Below are positions 42,730 to 51,945 of a DNA stretch of 64,000 nucleotides, piece by piece; positions within the stretch are counted from its first letter, which is position 1; every line of letters starts with the position of its first letter. Below the pieces are notes generated by a model. The model worked only from the letters and a program-made list of their open reading frames with translations. It was not told the DNA's origin and did not search any database. Made by a program: the position numbers and the translations under genes. The DNA is from Ruminococcus flavefaciens ATCC 19208 (GTDB taxonomy: Bacteria > Bacillota > Clostridia > Oscillospirales > Ruminococcaceae): assembly GCF_000518765.1 (NCBI RefSeq), contig NZ_KI912490.1:509700-573699 (forward strand), written 5' to 3'.

Positions 42730-44187
42730 ATGCTTGATAACAGACTGAAAAAAATTGCAGAGCTTGTCAGCGGCGAAGGTATCGCCGTCGATGTCGGTAC
42801 AGACCATGCATACCTCGCGGCTGAACTGGTTAAGAGCGGAAAGTGCAGTAACGTCATCGCTTCCGATGTAAAGGAAGGTCCTCTTGAAGCTGCGCGTAAT
42901 ACAGTGGAAAAATACGGAGTAAAGGACAGCGTTGAGCTGGTGCTCTCTGACGGACTTGATAATGTTGACCTCACAGGTGTTACGGATATCATTATCGCAG
43001 GCATGGGCGGAGAGACTATCGCTGATATAATGGAGCGCGTTGCCAAGTCTGGCAGAGCAAATGAAGAGACAGGCTGGATACTTCAGCCTATGACAAAACC
43101 TGAGGTGCTCCGCAAAAAGCTTTATGAATGCGGTTTTGTCCTATGGGACGACATCGTTGTTGAGGAGGGGGACAAGCTTTACAACATTATGAAAGCGGAA
43201 TATGACCCGAATATCCTCTTTGACTTTACAGAAACTGAAAGCATAATGGGGCATCTTGATGAGGAAGAGCCTGTTTCGCGTAAATACCTCGACCGTGAAG
43301 CAGAACGCTGTCTCAGAGTTGCGGAAAGTCTTAAAAATGCTGGGAAAATCAGCGATGCGCAGCATTATGAAGCTATCGCAGCAAAGTTGAAAAACGGTAT
43401 CGGTACTGAAAATGTTAGCGATATTGCAGCTTTCCTTGATAGTCTCTACCCTTTCGGACTTCAGGAGAAATGGGACAATTCAGGCTATCTTGTGGAGTGT
43501 CCCCTTGAAGAGTGCAGAAGGATACTCCTTGCGCTGGATATTACAAATGAAGTTGTGGACGAAGCGTTTAAAAAGAATGCAGACCTTATTATCTCTCACC
43601 ACCCTGTCATTTTTGATCCGAGAAAGAGAATTATGAAAAACGATCCTGTTTACAGGCTCATAACAGATGGTATCGGAGCTATCTGTATGCATACTAATCT
43701 CGATATAGCACAGGGCGGTACAAATGGTGTAATACTGAGCAAGCTCAGAGAAAAATTCAGCTTTGAGTGTGAGCCTGAGCCTTTTGAGGAGCTTGGCGGC
43801 GAAAACAATCTCGGCTGGATAATAACTCTTGAAGATGCTGTATTGCCGAAGCAGCTTGCAGAGATTTGCAGGGAGATATTCGGCTGCGAATATGTCCGAA
43901 TTAGCAAATGCAGACACAGGATATCAAGGATAGCCTTTTGTTCGGGTTCGGGCGGCTCTATGCTGGGTGAAGCATTGGAAAAGAGCTGTGATGCCCTTAT
44001 AACAGGCGATGTGAAGCACGATGTGTGGATAGATGCGAATAACAGCGGTATCGTACTGCTCGACTGCGGTCACTTCCACACTGAAAATATCGTTTTATGG
44101 GAGCTACGCCGCGTACTGGAAGAAAAATTCCCACAGCTGGATATCGAAATATCCGGGAATTCTATTGATCCCTGCGAATATGTCTGA
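42730..44187 (+). CDS. Fusion of tRNA (adenine22-N1)-methyltransferase TrmK and Nif3-like protein
   Basis: 485 residues. Residues 1-225 are TrmK: DVGTDHAYLA (21-30) SAM loop, IIAGMGGETI (88-97) and ILQPMTKPEVLRKKLYE. Residues 228-485 are a Nif3/YqfO dinuclear metal protein: WDNSGYLVECP, ISHHPVIFDP, HTNLDIAQGG, ALITGDVKHD and DCGHFHTENI supply the metal ligands. In Bacillus the two are adjacent separate genes (yqfN-yqfO). Here they form one reading frame with no stop or frameshift between, so the fusion looks real. TrmK methylates A22 of tRNA; Nif3 function is not settled. Confidence 0.93.
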   Translation: MLDNRLKKIAELVSGEGIAVDVGTDHAYLAAELVKSGKCSNVIASDVKEGPLEAARNTVEKYGVKDSVELVLSDGLDNVDLTGVTDIIIAGMGGETIADIMERVAKSGRANEETGWILQPMTKPEVLRKKLYECGFVLWDDIVVEEGDKLYNIMKAEYDPNILFDFTETESIMGHLDEEEPVSRKYLDREAERCLRVAESLKNAGKISDAQHYEAIAAKLKNGIGTENVSDIAAFLDSLYPFGLQEKWDNSGYLVECPLEECRRILLALDITNEVVDEAFKKNADLIISHHPVIFDPRKRIMKNDPVYRLITDGIGAICMHTNLDIAQGGTNGVILSKLREKFSFECEPEPFEELGGENNLGWIITLEDAVLPKQLAEICREIFGCEYVRISKCRHRISRIAFCSGSGGSMLGEALEKSCDALITGDVKHDVWIDANNSGIVLLDCGHFHTENIVLWELRRVLEEKFPQLDIEISGNSIDPCEYV

Positions 44188-44196
44188 GGTGAGAAA

Positions 44197-45015
44197 ATGA
44201 GTATATTCATATGTCCAGTGTGCGGAAAAAAGCTCGAACTGTCAGGGAATTCCTACGTGTGCGAAAAAGGACACAGCTTTGACAGGGCAAGGAGCGGCTA
44301 CGTAAATCTGCTGCTTTCAAAGCATATGGGCAAGACAGTACACGGCGACAATAAGCTCATGGTGCAGGCGAGGAGAGATTTCCTGAATAAGGGCTACTAT
44401 TCCCCACTGTGTGATGCACTGTGCGATGCTGTATCCGATAATCTCAGCGGTTCGGTCGTTATTGATGCAGGCTGCGGTGAAGGATATTACACATCAGCAA
44501 TAATTGACAGGCTGAAAAATGATAATATCATGGCAGAAATATGTGGTATAGACATATCCAAAACAGCGGTTGAGTACAGCTCGAAGCGTATCAAAACGGC
44601 AGAGCTTGCAGTTGCAAGTGTTTTTCACATACCTGTTGCAGACAGCTCCTGCGATATGCTGGTAACACTATTTGCTCCCTACTGCGGCGAGGAGTTTCAG
44701 AGAGTTCTCAGAAAAGACGGTATAATGATAATGGCTATACCTTCGGCAGATCATCTCTGGGAGCTGAAAAAGGCTATATATGATACTCCGTACAAGAATG
44801 AGGTCAAGCCATATGAGCTTGAGGGCTTTGAGCTTATAAGCAAAAAGCGCGTGACTTATGAGATGCACCTTGACTGTCAGGAGGATATAAATGCGCTGTT
44901 TTCCATGACTCCTTATTACTACAGAACAGGTCGTGAACAGCAGGAGAGGTTGTCACAGATACACCAATTAACAACAAAAGCAGATTTTGAATTGCTTATC
45001 TATCGCAATATATGA
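44197..45015 (+). CDS. RlmA-like 23S rRNA guanine-N1 methyltransferase
   Basis: 272 residues. N-terminal zinc site CPVCGKKL...CEKGHSFDRARSGYVNLLLS (C-x2-C, C-x3-H), then a class I SAM domain VIDAGCGEGYYTSAI and GIDISKTAVEYSSKR. This layout defines RlmA(I/II), which methylate G745 or G748 in helix 35 of 23S rRNA; RlmA(II) affects macrolide/tylosin response. The subtype is not certain. Nine bases after the TrmK-Nif3 fusion, so an RNA-methylation operon. Confidence 0.9.
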   Translation: MSIFICPVCGKKLELSGNSYVCEKGHSFDRARSGYVNLLLSKHMGKTVHGDNKLMVQARRDFLNKGYYSPLCDALCDAVSDNLSGSVVIDAGCGEGYYTSAIIDRLKNDNIMAEICGIDISKTAVEYSSKRIKTAELAVASVFHIPVADSSCDMLVTLFAPYCGEEFQRVLRKDGIMIMAIPSADHLWELKKAIYDTPYKNEVKPYELEGFELISKKRVTYEMHLDCQEDINALFSMTPYYYRTGREQQERLSQIHQLTTKADFELLIYRNI

Positions 45016-45131
45016 TAGGAACCTGCCTGCAATAAATGCTGCCGAATTTATACTAAGCACTATCAACGCTCGCAGCTGAGTCAGTTGAATGCAGTGGAAC
45101 TGCACATAAAAAATAGCAAAGGAATGATCTT

Positions 45132-46883
45132 ATGGCTCTTGACGGAGCTTTCTTATATGCAGTCAGAAACGAACTACTGCCCCTTATCGGCGGAAGAGTC
45201 GAAAAGATACATCAGCCTTCCCGTGAGGAGGTAATTATTTCCATACGCACCCGAAGCGGCAGCAAAAAGCTGTATATTTCTTCAAATGCTGGAAGTGCAA
45301 GGGTGCATATCACTGAAAATACTGTGGATAATCCCCAGACTCCGCCTATGTTCTGTATGCTTCTCAGGAAGCGTCTCGGCAGCGGTAAGCTCATTGATAT
45401 CAGGCAGGACGGGCTGGAAAGAATACTTTTTCTTGATTTCGAGTGCGTCAACGAGCTTGGCGATGTAGTCACGGTGACTCTCGCCTGTGAGATAATGGGA
45501 CGCTGTTCAAATCTTGTCATTATCAGCCATGAAGGCAAGGTCATCGACAGTATCAAACGAGTTGACGAGGATATGTCCCGTGAGAGACTTGTGCTGCCCG
45601 GAATGAAATACACCATGCCGCCCCGTGATGACAGACTGAATTTTCTGACAGCCGAGCCCGAGGAGATAGTATCGCGTCTGCGGAGTACCGAGCCTAAGGA
45701 GCTTTCAAAGGCTCTTATACGAATATTCGAGGGTATATCGCCGATACTTGCCCGTGAGTGGGCATTCTTCGCAGGCAGGGGAGCGCATCTCGAAAGCGAC
45801 ACCATAGATGGCGATCAGCTTGACAGGCTTCTTTTCGTCATAAAGCGCACGAAGGGACAGCTTGAAAACGGCGAGTGCTGCTTCTCGGTTGCAAGCGACA
45901 AGGAAGGACAGCTGAAGGATTTCTCGTTTATCCGTCTTTCACAGTTCGGAACACTCATGTACACAAAGGAGATACCCACAGCCTCGGAGCTGCTGGACTA
46001 TTTCTACTCTGAGCGTGACAGGGCGGCGCGTACAAAACAGCGCGCAAATGATCTTTTCAAGCTGCTGATGAACCTTACAGACCGTACTTCAAGGCGTATC
46101 GCCGCACAGCGCGAGGAGCTCGATGCCTGCGCCGACAAGGAACACGCAAAGCTCTGCGGCGATCTTATCTCGGCTAATATGTACCGTATTCAAAAAGGCG
46201 ACAGCAGTGCAACAGTAGAGAATTTCTACGACGAGAGCTGTCCGCAGATGACCATAGAGCTTGATGTGCGGAAAACTCCTGCACAGAATGCTCAGCACTA
46301 CTACAACGAATACAAGAAATCCGTTACTGCCGAGGAAAAGCTGGCAGTGCAGATACAAAAGGGCGAGGAAGAGCTTCAGTATCTTGAAAGCGTGTTCGAT
46401 TCGCTTACAAGAGCTTCTTCTGAAAATGATATCATACAGCTTCGACTGGAGCTGCGTGAGCAGGGCTATGTCCGCTATGCAGGCGGAAAAGCTAAGCCGC
46501 CAAAGGCGCTGCCCCCTGTGGAGTACAAGTCCAGCGACGGCTTTACCATACTTGTGGGACGAAACAACAAGCAGAATGACCAGCTCAGTCTGAAATTTGC
46601 GGAAAAGTCAGATATATGGCTGCATACTCAGCTTATTACAGGTTCTCACGTTCTTATACTTACTGACGGTGAAACTCCGCCTGACAAGACAATTGAAGAA
46701 GCTGCCGTAATAGCTGCGGTAAATAGCAGCGGCAGAAATTCGGGACTTGTTCCCGTTGACTACTGTCTGGCTAAGTTCGTGAAGAAGCCTGCGGGAGCAA
46801 AGCCGGGTAAGGTAATATTCACCAACTACAAGACCGCATTCGTAAAGCCCGATGCAGAGCTTGAGCAGAGTCTGAGGGTATGA
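45132..46883 (+). CDS. rqcH: Ribosome quality control protein RqcH (NFACT family)
   Basis: 583 residues. Binds stalled 50S subunits and adds C-terminal alanine tails. NFACT-N domain from MALDGAFLYAVRNELLPLIGGR with PQTPPMFCMLLRKRL, coiled-coil middle (about 280-430), NFACT-R from FTILVGRNNKQNDQLSLKFAEKSDIWLHT to KPAGAKPGKVIFTNYKTAFV. Often annotated as fibronectin-binding protein, but no secretion signal is present. Confidence 0.94.
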   Translation: MALDGAFLYAVRNELLPLIGGRVEKIHQPSREEVIISIRTRSGSKKLYISSNAGSARVHITENTVDNPQTPPMFCMLLRKRLGSGKLIDIRQDGLERILFLDFECVNELGDVVTVTLACEIMGRCSNLVIISHEGKVIDSIKRVDEDMSRERLVLPGMKYTMPPRDDRLNFLTAEPEEIVSRLRSTEPKELSKALIRIFEGISPILAREWAFFAGRGAHLESDTIDGDQLDRLLFVIKRTKGQLENGECCFSVASDKEGQLKDFSFIRLSQFGTLMYTKEIPTASELLDYFYSERDRAARTKQRANDLFKLLMNLTDRTSRRIAAQREELDACADKEHAKLCGDLISANMYRIQKGDSSATVENFYDESCPQMTIELDVRKTPAQNAQHYYNEYKKSVTAEEKLAVQIQKGEEELQYLESVFDSLTRASSENDIIQLRLELREQGYVRYAGGKAKPPKALPPVEYKSSDGFTILVGRNNKQNDQLSLKFAEKSDIWLHTQLITGSHVLILTDGETPPDKTIEEAAVIAAVNSSGRNSGLVPVDYCLAKFVKKPAGAKPGKVIFTNYKTAFVKPDAELEQSLRV

Positions 46884-46885
46884 GT

Positions 46886-47404
46886 ATGAATAAGAAACTT
46901 GATGCGGAGTTCTTTCACCGCGATGCACTTGATGTAGCTCCCGACCTTGTAGGAAAGATACTGGTACACAGGCTTGCTGACGGTACTGAGCTGCGCGAGC
47001 GTATCGCTGAGACAGAGGCTTACCGCGGCGAAGAGGACAAGGGCTGTCATGCAGCAAAGGGGCGTACAAAGCGTACAGAGCTGCTTTACGGTGAGAGCGG
47101 TGTCATTTATGTGTATCTCTGTTATGGTATGCACTGGCTTATGAATGTCATAACAGGTGAAAAGGATCAGCCTCAGGGCGTACTTCTCCGCGCAGGGGAG
47201 CGTTTTGACGGACCTGCAAAGCTTACAAAAAATATGAAGATAGACGGCAGCTTCAACGGTGTAATTCTCGAAGAAAATGAAGAGGTATGGTTTGAGGACG
47301 ACGGTTACAGACCTGAAATAAGGACTGCGCCCCGTGTGGGCATAGACTATGCAGGTGACTACTGGAAGGACATAGAATGGCGGTTTATTGCTGACGGGAA
47401 GTGA
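46886..47404 (+). CDS. DNA-3-methyladenine glycosylase (Mpg/AAG type)
   Basis: 172 residues from ATG 46886 (GAGGG seven bases upstream); ATG 46880, overlapping the rqcH stop, is too close to that site. Excises alkylated purines and hypoxanthine. ARDLLGKxL is represented by APDLVGKILVHRL, catalytic Glu in ETEAYRGEEDKGCHAAKGRT, YVYLCYGMHWLMNVIT and GVLLRAGE are family blocks. The usual family length is 190-200; the C-terminus ends early after APRVGIDYAGDYWKDIEWRF but appears complete. Confidence 0.93.
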   Translation: MNKKLDAEFFHRDALDVAPDLVGKILVHRLADGTELRERIAETEAYRGEEDKGCHAAKGRTKRTELLYGESGVIYVYLCYGMHWLMNVITGEKDQPQGVLLRAGERFDGPAKLTKNMKIDGSFNGVILEENEEVWFEDDGYRPEIRTAPRVGIDYAGDYWKDIEWRFIADGK

Positions 47405-47408
47405 TAAT

Positions 47409-48185
47409 GTGGATATACGCTGTACAGGCTGGAATTCTATATATAAAATCGGAACTGTGTTGAAAAAGCAGTCGGACTGTGAGTATATGCTCCTGCTCAT
47501 AAGGAGCAGAAGCTGCGTTTTTATTGACGGAGCAGAGATGCATCTTCCTGCAAATACGCTCATTCTGTGCAGCGGCAGGCGAGAGGTAGAGTGCTCGGCA
47601 GACGAATGTGCAATTATGTGCGACTGGATATGCTTTGATGCAGGAGACGAGCAGGAGCTTATGGAGTCACTTGAGCCTGTTTTCGACAGTCCCGTAAGAT
47701 TTGCGGATACAGAGTTCATATGCGGACTTATGCGGAATATTTCCGAAGAGTATTACACTCTCGGAGCGAGAAGGCTGAAAATGCTTGACAGCCTTATGAG
47801 GATACTCCTTATAAAGATAAGCGACGTGGCAGTGCGCAGAGATATGTCTGTGCAGACTACAGAGCCACACTACGGACTTCTGATAGAGCTTAGAGAAAAG
47901 ATATACCGCAATCCTCAGATGAAGTGGAATGTTGATACTATGGCAGCGTATGTAAATATGTCAAGGTCGTATTTTCAGCACCTTTACCGCGAGACCTTCG
48001 GCGTGTCCTGTATTGCAGATGTTATCAGCGGAAAGATAGAAAAGGCAAAGGAGATACTCAGCGAGACAGGCTGTACAGTATCACAGGTGGCGGCAATGTG
48101 CGGCTATGACAATGAAGAGCACTTTATGAGACAGTTCAAGAAAAATGTGGGAGTTACTCCTACAAAGTACAGAAAGCAGTTGTGA
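47409..48185 (+). CDS. AraC-family transcriptional regulator
   Basis: 258 residues from GTG 47409. N-terminal cupin-like sensor (LLLIRSRSCVFIDGAEMHLPANTLIL), C-terminal double HTH: NVDTMAAYVNMSRSYFQHLYRETFGVS and VSQVAAMCGYDNEEHFMRQFKKNVGVTPTKYR. The signal is likely a small molecule or sugar, unknown. It follows mpg by four bases; no obvious regulated partner nearby. Confidence 0.88.
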   Translation: MDIRCTGWNSIYKIGTVLKKQSDCEYMLLLIRSRSCVFIDGAEMHLPANTLILCSGRREVECSADECAIMCDWICFDAGDEQELMESLEPVFDSPVRFADTEFICGLMRNISEEYYTLGARRLKMLDSLMRILLIKISDVAVRRDMSVQTTEPHYGLLIELREKIYRNPQMKWNVDTMAAYVNMSRSYFQHLYRETFGVSCIADVISGKIEKAKEILSETGCTVSQVAAMCGYDNEEHFMRQFKKNVGVTPTKYRKQL

Positions 48186-48624
48186 TGTTAAAAAATAGTT
48201 CACAATTAACAAAGTTTATTAACAGTAATGATGCGACAAACAACGAAATAACGGCATTTTTGTCAATTATTGCGGACTATTGTTCAATTGTTGCTGTTTT
48301 TATGTACAAATGAGGTGATAAAACTTAAAAAAGGCATTATCCTAAGGCAAAATAATGGTATTTATCAACAAAAAATAGCAAAATATTGTCATTTGGTCTC
48401 GGGGTATTATTTATAACAATAAAGAAAAAAGTTCATACGGCAAACGCAAACAACGTATTACAGGCGAAAATCGGCTTGTCTTGTCATTGTGTGGAATCAA
48501 GATGAAGATTTGGTGAATTAATGGCAAACTTAAGACTATTTTAAGAAACGGCGGCTATAATGTAATCAAATGATACGAAAGGAGTGTGAGACTCCGTGCG
48601 GAAACAGCCGTTTCGGAGGTAGTT
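48186..48624 (+). other. Long A+T-rich gap upstream of the VTC-domain gene
   Basis: 439 bp. A TATAAT at 48556-48561 is a possible -10 without a good -35. Hairpin GGAGT-GTGAG-ACTCC (48581-48595) and long-range arms GAAACGGC (about 48545) / GCCGTTTC (about 48608) surround the start region. No credible gene. Confidence 0.45.
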
Positions 48625-49431
48625 ATGGCAATCAATACATTCGCTCGCAAAGAAATCAAGTTTCTCCTTAATATGGATCAGTATCACGGACTGATGGAGG
48701 TCATATCAGAGTATATGAATCCTGATGATTACTGCATAGGCGGCAAGGAGTACGGTATCTATAATATCTATTATGATACTCCCGACGATTATCTTATAAG
48801 AGAGTCGCTTTCAAAGCCTTATTACAAGGAAAAGATCAGACTTCGCAGCTACTATTCGCCTGCAAAGCCCGATGACAAGGTTTTCCTTGAGATAAAGAAG
48901 AAGATCGGCGGAATTGTTACAAAGAGAAGAGTTTCAATGACTCTTGCTGATTCAGATGCATACTTCGCTGACAGAACAAAGCCTGTATTCGATAAGTACA
49001 TAACAGAACAGGTTTTCAGGGAACTTGATGTTTTCCTTGACAATTATCCCATCGCACCAAAGCAGTATATCAGCTATCAGCGTGAGGCTTTCTTCGGCAA
49101 GTATGACCACGATTTCCGTCTTACATTTGACAGAAAGATAACTGAGCGCCGCTATGATCTTGGATTGAACTATGAGAGCTACGGTAACTATATAATCGGC
49201 GCAGACCAGAGACTTATGGAAGTCAAGGTCTTAAACGCTATTCCTGACTGGCTGGTAGGCAAGATGTCAGAGTTGGGCATCTTCAAGACCAGCTTCTCAA
49301 AGTACGGCAGAGCATATCAGAATTTTGTAAAGACACAGATCGAGGGTGCTCAGCAGACTTCGGGAAGAAGAATTTATATATCAGGCATCTCAATGGTCAA
49401 TAATAACGTAATTATGAACAGGAGCGTATAA
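48625..49431 (+). CDS. VTC-domain polyphosphate polymerase-like protein
   Basis: 268 residues from ATG 48625 (GGAGG seven bases upstream). The VTC domain is a tunnel enzyme in yeast Vtc4 that makes polyphosphate from ATP. Signature elements RKEIKFLL, YYKEKIRLRSYY, VFLEIKKKIGG, KRRV, ISYQREAFFGK, RLTFDRKI and LMEVKVL give the basic tunnel and the metal-binding Glu. Cytoplasmic. Followed after three bases by a DUF4956 membrane protein, a pairing seen often in bacteria. Confidence 0.9.
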   Translation: MAINTFARKEIKFLLNMDQYHGLMEVISEYMNPDDYCIGGKEYGIYNIYYDTPDDYLIRESLSKPYYKEKIRLRSYYSPAKPDDKVFLEIKKKIGGIVTKRRVSMTLADSDAYFADRTKPVFDKYITEQVFRELDVFLDNYPIAPKQYISYQREAFFGKYDHDFRLTFDRKITERRYDLGLNYESYGNYIIGADQRLMEVKVLNAIPDWLVGKMSELGIFKTSFSKYGRAYQNFVKTQIEGAQQTSGRRIYISGISMVNNNVIMNRSV

Positions 49432-49434
49432 TTT

Positions 49435-50178
49435 ATGTTTGAACACGGTTTTTTCGGAAATGTACTTTCAAAGTATTATGAGTCGAGTGATTCGGTTATA
49501 GCAAGCAGTGACTCAATGTTTAATCCTATCAAGGCAGGAGAATTCTTCCTCTGTGTAGGAGCTGCACTTGTTATAGGCTTCCTTATCAGCCTTATCTACA
49601 TCGTTACTCATAGAAAAGAGGGCTACTCTCAGAGCTATGTCCTGACAATGATAATGCTTCCGACTATCGTTTCACTTATACTTTTACTTATAAACACAAC
49701 AGCAGGCGCACTCAGTCTTGCAGGTGCATTCACACTTGTACGATTCAGGAGCGTTGCCGGTGACCCGAAGGATATAGCATATATCTTCTTCGCAATGGCA
49801 GCAGGTACAGCCTGCGGTATCGGATATATCGGATTTGCAATCGTATTCTTCATTATCCTCGGCATCGTAATGTTTATCCTCAGCGAGACAGACTTCGGCG
49901 GCTGCAAGAAGAGACATATGACTCTTAAGATAGCTATCCCCGAGAACCTTGACTATCAGGGCGTATTTGAGCCTGTTCTCAGCAGATACACTACATTCCA
50001 CAAGCTCAGAAGAGTTAAGACAACAAACTTCGGTACACTTTTCGAGCTTATCTACAGCGTTGATGTTCTTGACAACATCGACCAGAAAAAGTTCGTTGAT
50101 GAGCTCCGTGCTCTTAATGGAAATATGACCATCAACCTCGTATTCTTCAAGTATGACGACAAGATCTACGAAGGCTGA
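49435..50178 (+). CDS. DUF4956 integral membrane protein
   Basis: 247 residues. Four membrane segments in the N-terminal 150 residues (FFLCVGAALVIGFLISLIYIV, VLTMIMLPTIVSLILLLI, LAGAFTLVRFRSVAGDPKD, FAIVFFIILGIVMFIL) and a cytoplasmic C-terminal domain of about 90 residues ending with VFFKYDDKIYEG. GAFTLVRFRSVAGDPKDIAYIFFAMAAG is the family core. Function unknown; linked here and elsewhere to VTC-domain polymerases, so it may be the membrane channel or anchor. Confidence 0.88.
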   Translation: MFEHGFFGNVLSKYYESSDSVIASSDSMFNPIKAGEFFLCVGAALVIGFLISLIYIVTHRKEGYSQSYVLTMIMLPTIVSLILLLINTTAGALSLAGAFTLVRFRSVAGDPKDIAYIFFAMAAGTACGIGYIGFAIVFFIILGIVMFILSETDFGGCKKRHMTLKIAIPENLDYQGVFEPVLSRYTTFHKLRRVKTTNFGTLFELIYSVDVLDNIDQKKFVDELRALNGNMTINLVFFKYDDKIYEG

Positions 50179-50206
50179 TATAAAAAATCAAAAACCCTCT
50201 CCAGCG

Positions 50207-50243
50207 AATTTGTCAGGCTCTAACTGTAGGTCTGACAAATTTT
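50207..50243 (+). terminator. Partial terminator or processing hairpin before the lipoprotein gene
   Basis: AATTTGTCAG (50207-50216) pairs with CTGACAAATT (50232-50241), then TT and G. The weak T tract suggests attenuation rather than full stop. Confidence 0.5.
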
Positions 50244-50269
50244 GCATATTTGGAAAAGGAGATACAGAT

Positions 50270-51784
50270 ATGAAATATAGAAGGTTTACTGCAGCGGCTG
50301 CTGCATTTCTAACACTGATAACAACTATATCCTGCGGAAAAGATGAAGTTACCGAGTCGGACAAAGATAAAAATCCGACTATATACAGCGAAAATACTAC
50401 AAAGAATTCCACTCAGAAGCTTGACTGGGGCGACAGCTCCAAAAAACAGCAGCAGAATAACGGCGGACAGAACAACGGTCAGAATATGCCTCAGCAGAAC
50501 GGAAATAACGGCAATATGCAGGGTAATAACCCTCAGGGGGGCAATTCTGCGCCTCAAACAGGCGGAAGCGGCTATCCGTCAGGCAGCGGAAATAATAATT
50601 TCTGGGGCACAGGTAATCCAAACAGCGGCGGACAGCAGTATAATCAGAACTATGGACAGTCAGGCGGCACATGGGGCGGAGTTCAGAATAATAATAACAA
50701 CTATTACGGCGGCGGTTTCAGCGGCTATACAGGCGGAAATAATCAGAGCAGCGGAGAAAACCAGAGCAATGAGAATACACAGCCAAATACCCAGCCAAAT
50801 ACCCAGCCTGCAACACAGGCTCCTACTGCACCTGTCAGCAGTACAGAAGCTGAAGTGCCTGAAGACAATATGAAATATACTGCCGAGGTAACTCTTGGCA
50901 GCCAGATAAATATTAAGGGCAGCAATATAAGGCTTAACGGTTCAGTGTTGACTATTACCTCAGAGGGCGATTATATATTTACCGGAAGTCTGCCAAACGG
51001 TCAGATCTGTGTGGACACCGAGTCTCCTACAGATAAAGTAACTATCGTGCTCAACGGCGTTGATATAGCAAACTCAACAGGTCCTGCTATACTTATTGAC
51101 GAGGCTAAAAAGTGCACTATCAAGGTCAAGGAGGGAACTGCCAATTATCTTGCAGACGGCGGCGACAACAAGGCGTATGACGGTGCTATCTTCTCAAATG
51201 ATACACTGAGACTCAAAGGCAACGGTGAGCTTTATATAACAGCAAACAATGCACATGGTATCGCCTGTGACGACGATATAATCATTGATAACGGTACATA
51301 TAATATCATTTCTGCCAAGTCGGGAATCATGGTACATGATGATCTTACGATCAACGGCGGCAGAGTAAACATTAAAGCTGGTACAAACGGTATCAAATCA
51401 AAGGGTACTATCAATATAAACGGCGGCTGTACTATGATCTCCGGAGGATATAAAGAGGAAAAACGCTCAATTTACGCTATGGGAACATTCAGCTATACAG
51501 GCGGATATGTATTCGCGGCAGGCAATCAGGTATCTGTTCCGACATACTCCGAGAAACCGTATGTCGTTATGGATCTTATTGATCCTGTTGAGGGCGGCAG
51601 CACCGTTGAAATGGTTCTCAATGATATACAGATGGCTACATTTGTTCCTCATACAGAGTTCAGAAGCCTTATGATGCTTGCACCTGAAATAGCAGCAGGA
51701 AATACATTCTATGCTGTAATAAACGGTGAAAATACCGAGACTTTTACTGTAGAAGACGGACTTAATCTGTTTAATACAAAATAA
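50270..51784 (+). CDS. Lipoprotein with Cthe_2159-like carbohydrate-binding beta-helix
   Basis: 504 residues from ATG 50270 with AAAAGGAG upstream. Signal peptide with lipobox-like TTISC at about residues 18-22. Then 170 residues of Gln/Asn/Gly/Tyr-rich disordered linker, with short TQPNTQPNTQP repeats. The C-terminal 290 residues match the Cthe_2159 (DUF4353) pattern: VTIVLNGVDIANSTGPAI, GAIFSNDTLRLKGNGELYI, HGIACDDDIIIDNGTYNI, SGIMVHDDLTINGG and GIKSKGTININGG, repeats of a right-handed beta-helix. Cthe_2159 binds cellulose and polygalacturonate. Third gene of the VTC unit. Confidence 0.85.
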   Translation: MKYRRFTAAAAAFLTLITTISCGKDEVTESDKDKNPTIYSENTTKNSTQKLDWGDSSKKQQQNNGGQNNGQNMPQQNGNNGNMQGNNPQGGNSAPQTGGSGYPSGSGNNNFWGTGNPNSGGQQYNQNYGQSGGTWGGVQNNNNNYYGGGFSGYTGGNNQSSGENQSNENTQPNTQPNTQPATQAPTAPVSSTEAEVPEDNMKYTAEVTLGSQINIKGSNIRLNGSVLTITSEGDYIFTGSLPNGQICVDTESPTDKVTIVLNGVDIANSTGPAILIDEAKKCTIKVKEGTANYLADGGDNKAYDGAIFSNDTLRLKGNGELYITANNAHGIACDDDIIIDNGTYNIISAKSGIMVHDDLTINGGRVNIKAGTNGIKSKGTININGGCTMISGGYKEEKRSIYAMGTFSYTGGYVFAAGNQVSVPTYSEKPYVVMDLIDPVEGGSTVEMVLNDIQMATFVPHTEFRSLMMLAPEIAAGNTFYAVINGENTETFTVEDGLNLFNTK

Positions 51785-51910
51785 AAGAAAAAATATAAAT
51801 ATATTGTAAATATGTAATAAGTAAAAACTTATTTACATAAAATTAACTTGAAAAAATATAAAAAAATAAGAAAAAGTACACTTTATTGTATTTTTGTAGA
51901 CAAATGTATA

Positions 51911-51939
51911 TTGTAAAGTACGTGATAATGCAATATAAT
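51911..51939 (+). promoter_or_regulatory. Promoter of the predicted ncRNA
   Basis: TTGTAA (51911-51916), 17-base spacer, TATAAT (51934-51939). It lies 127 bases after the lipoprotein stop, before no reading frame. Confidence 0.75.
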
Positions 51940-51945
51940 AAATAC

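Noticed and set aside
48315-48416. A 33-codon frame from GTG in the gap before the VTC gene
   Set aside because: Its Shine-Dalgarno-like GAGG overlaps the start itself, the sequence is A+T-rich low complexity, and no promoter is clear.
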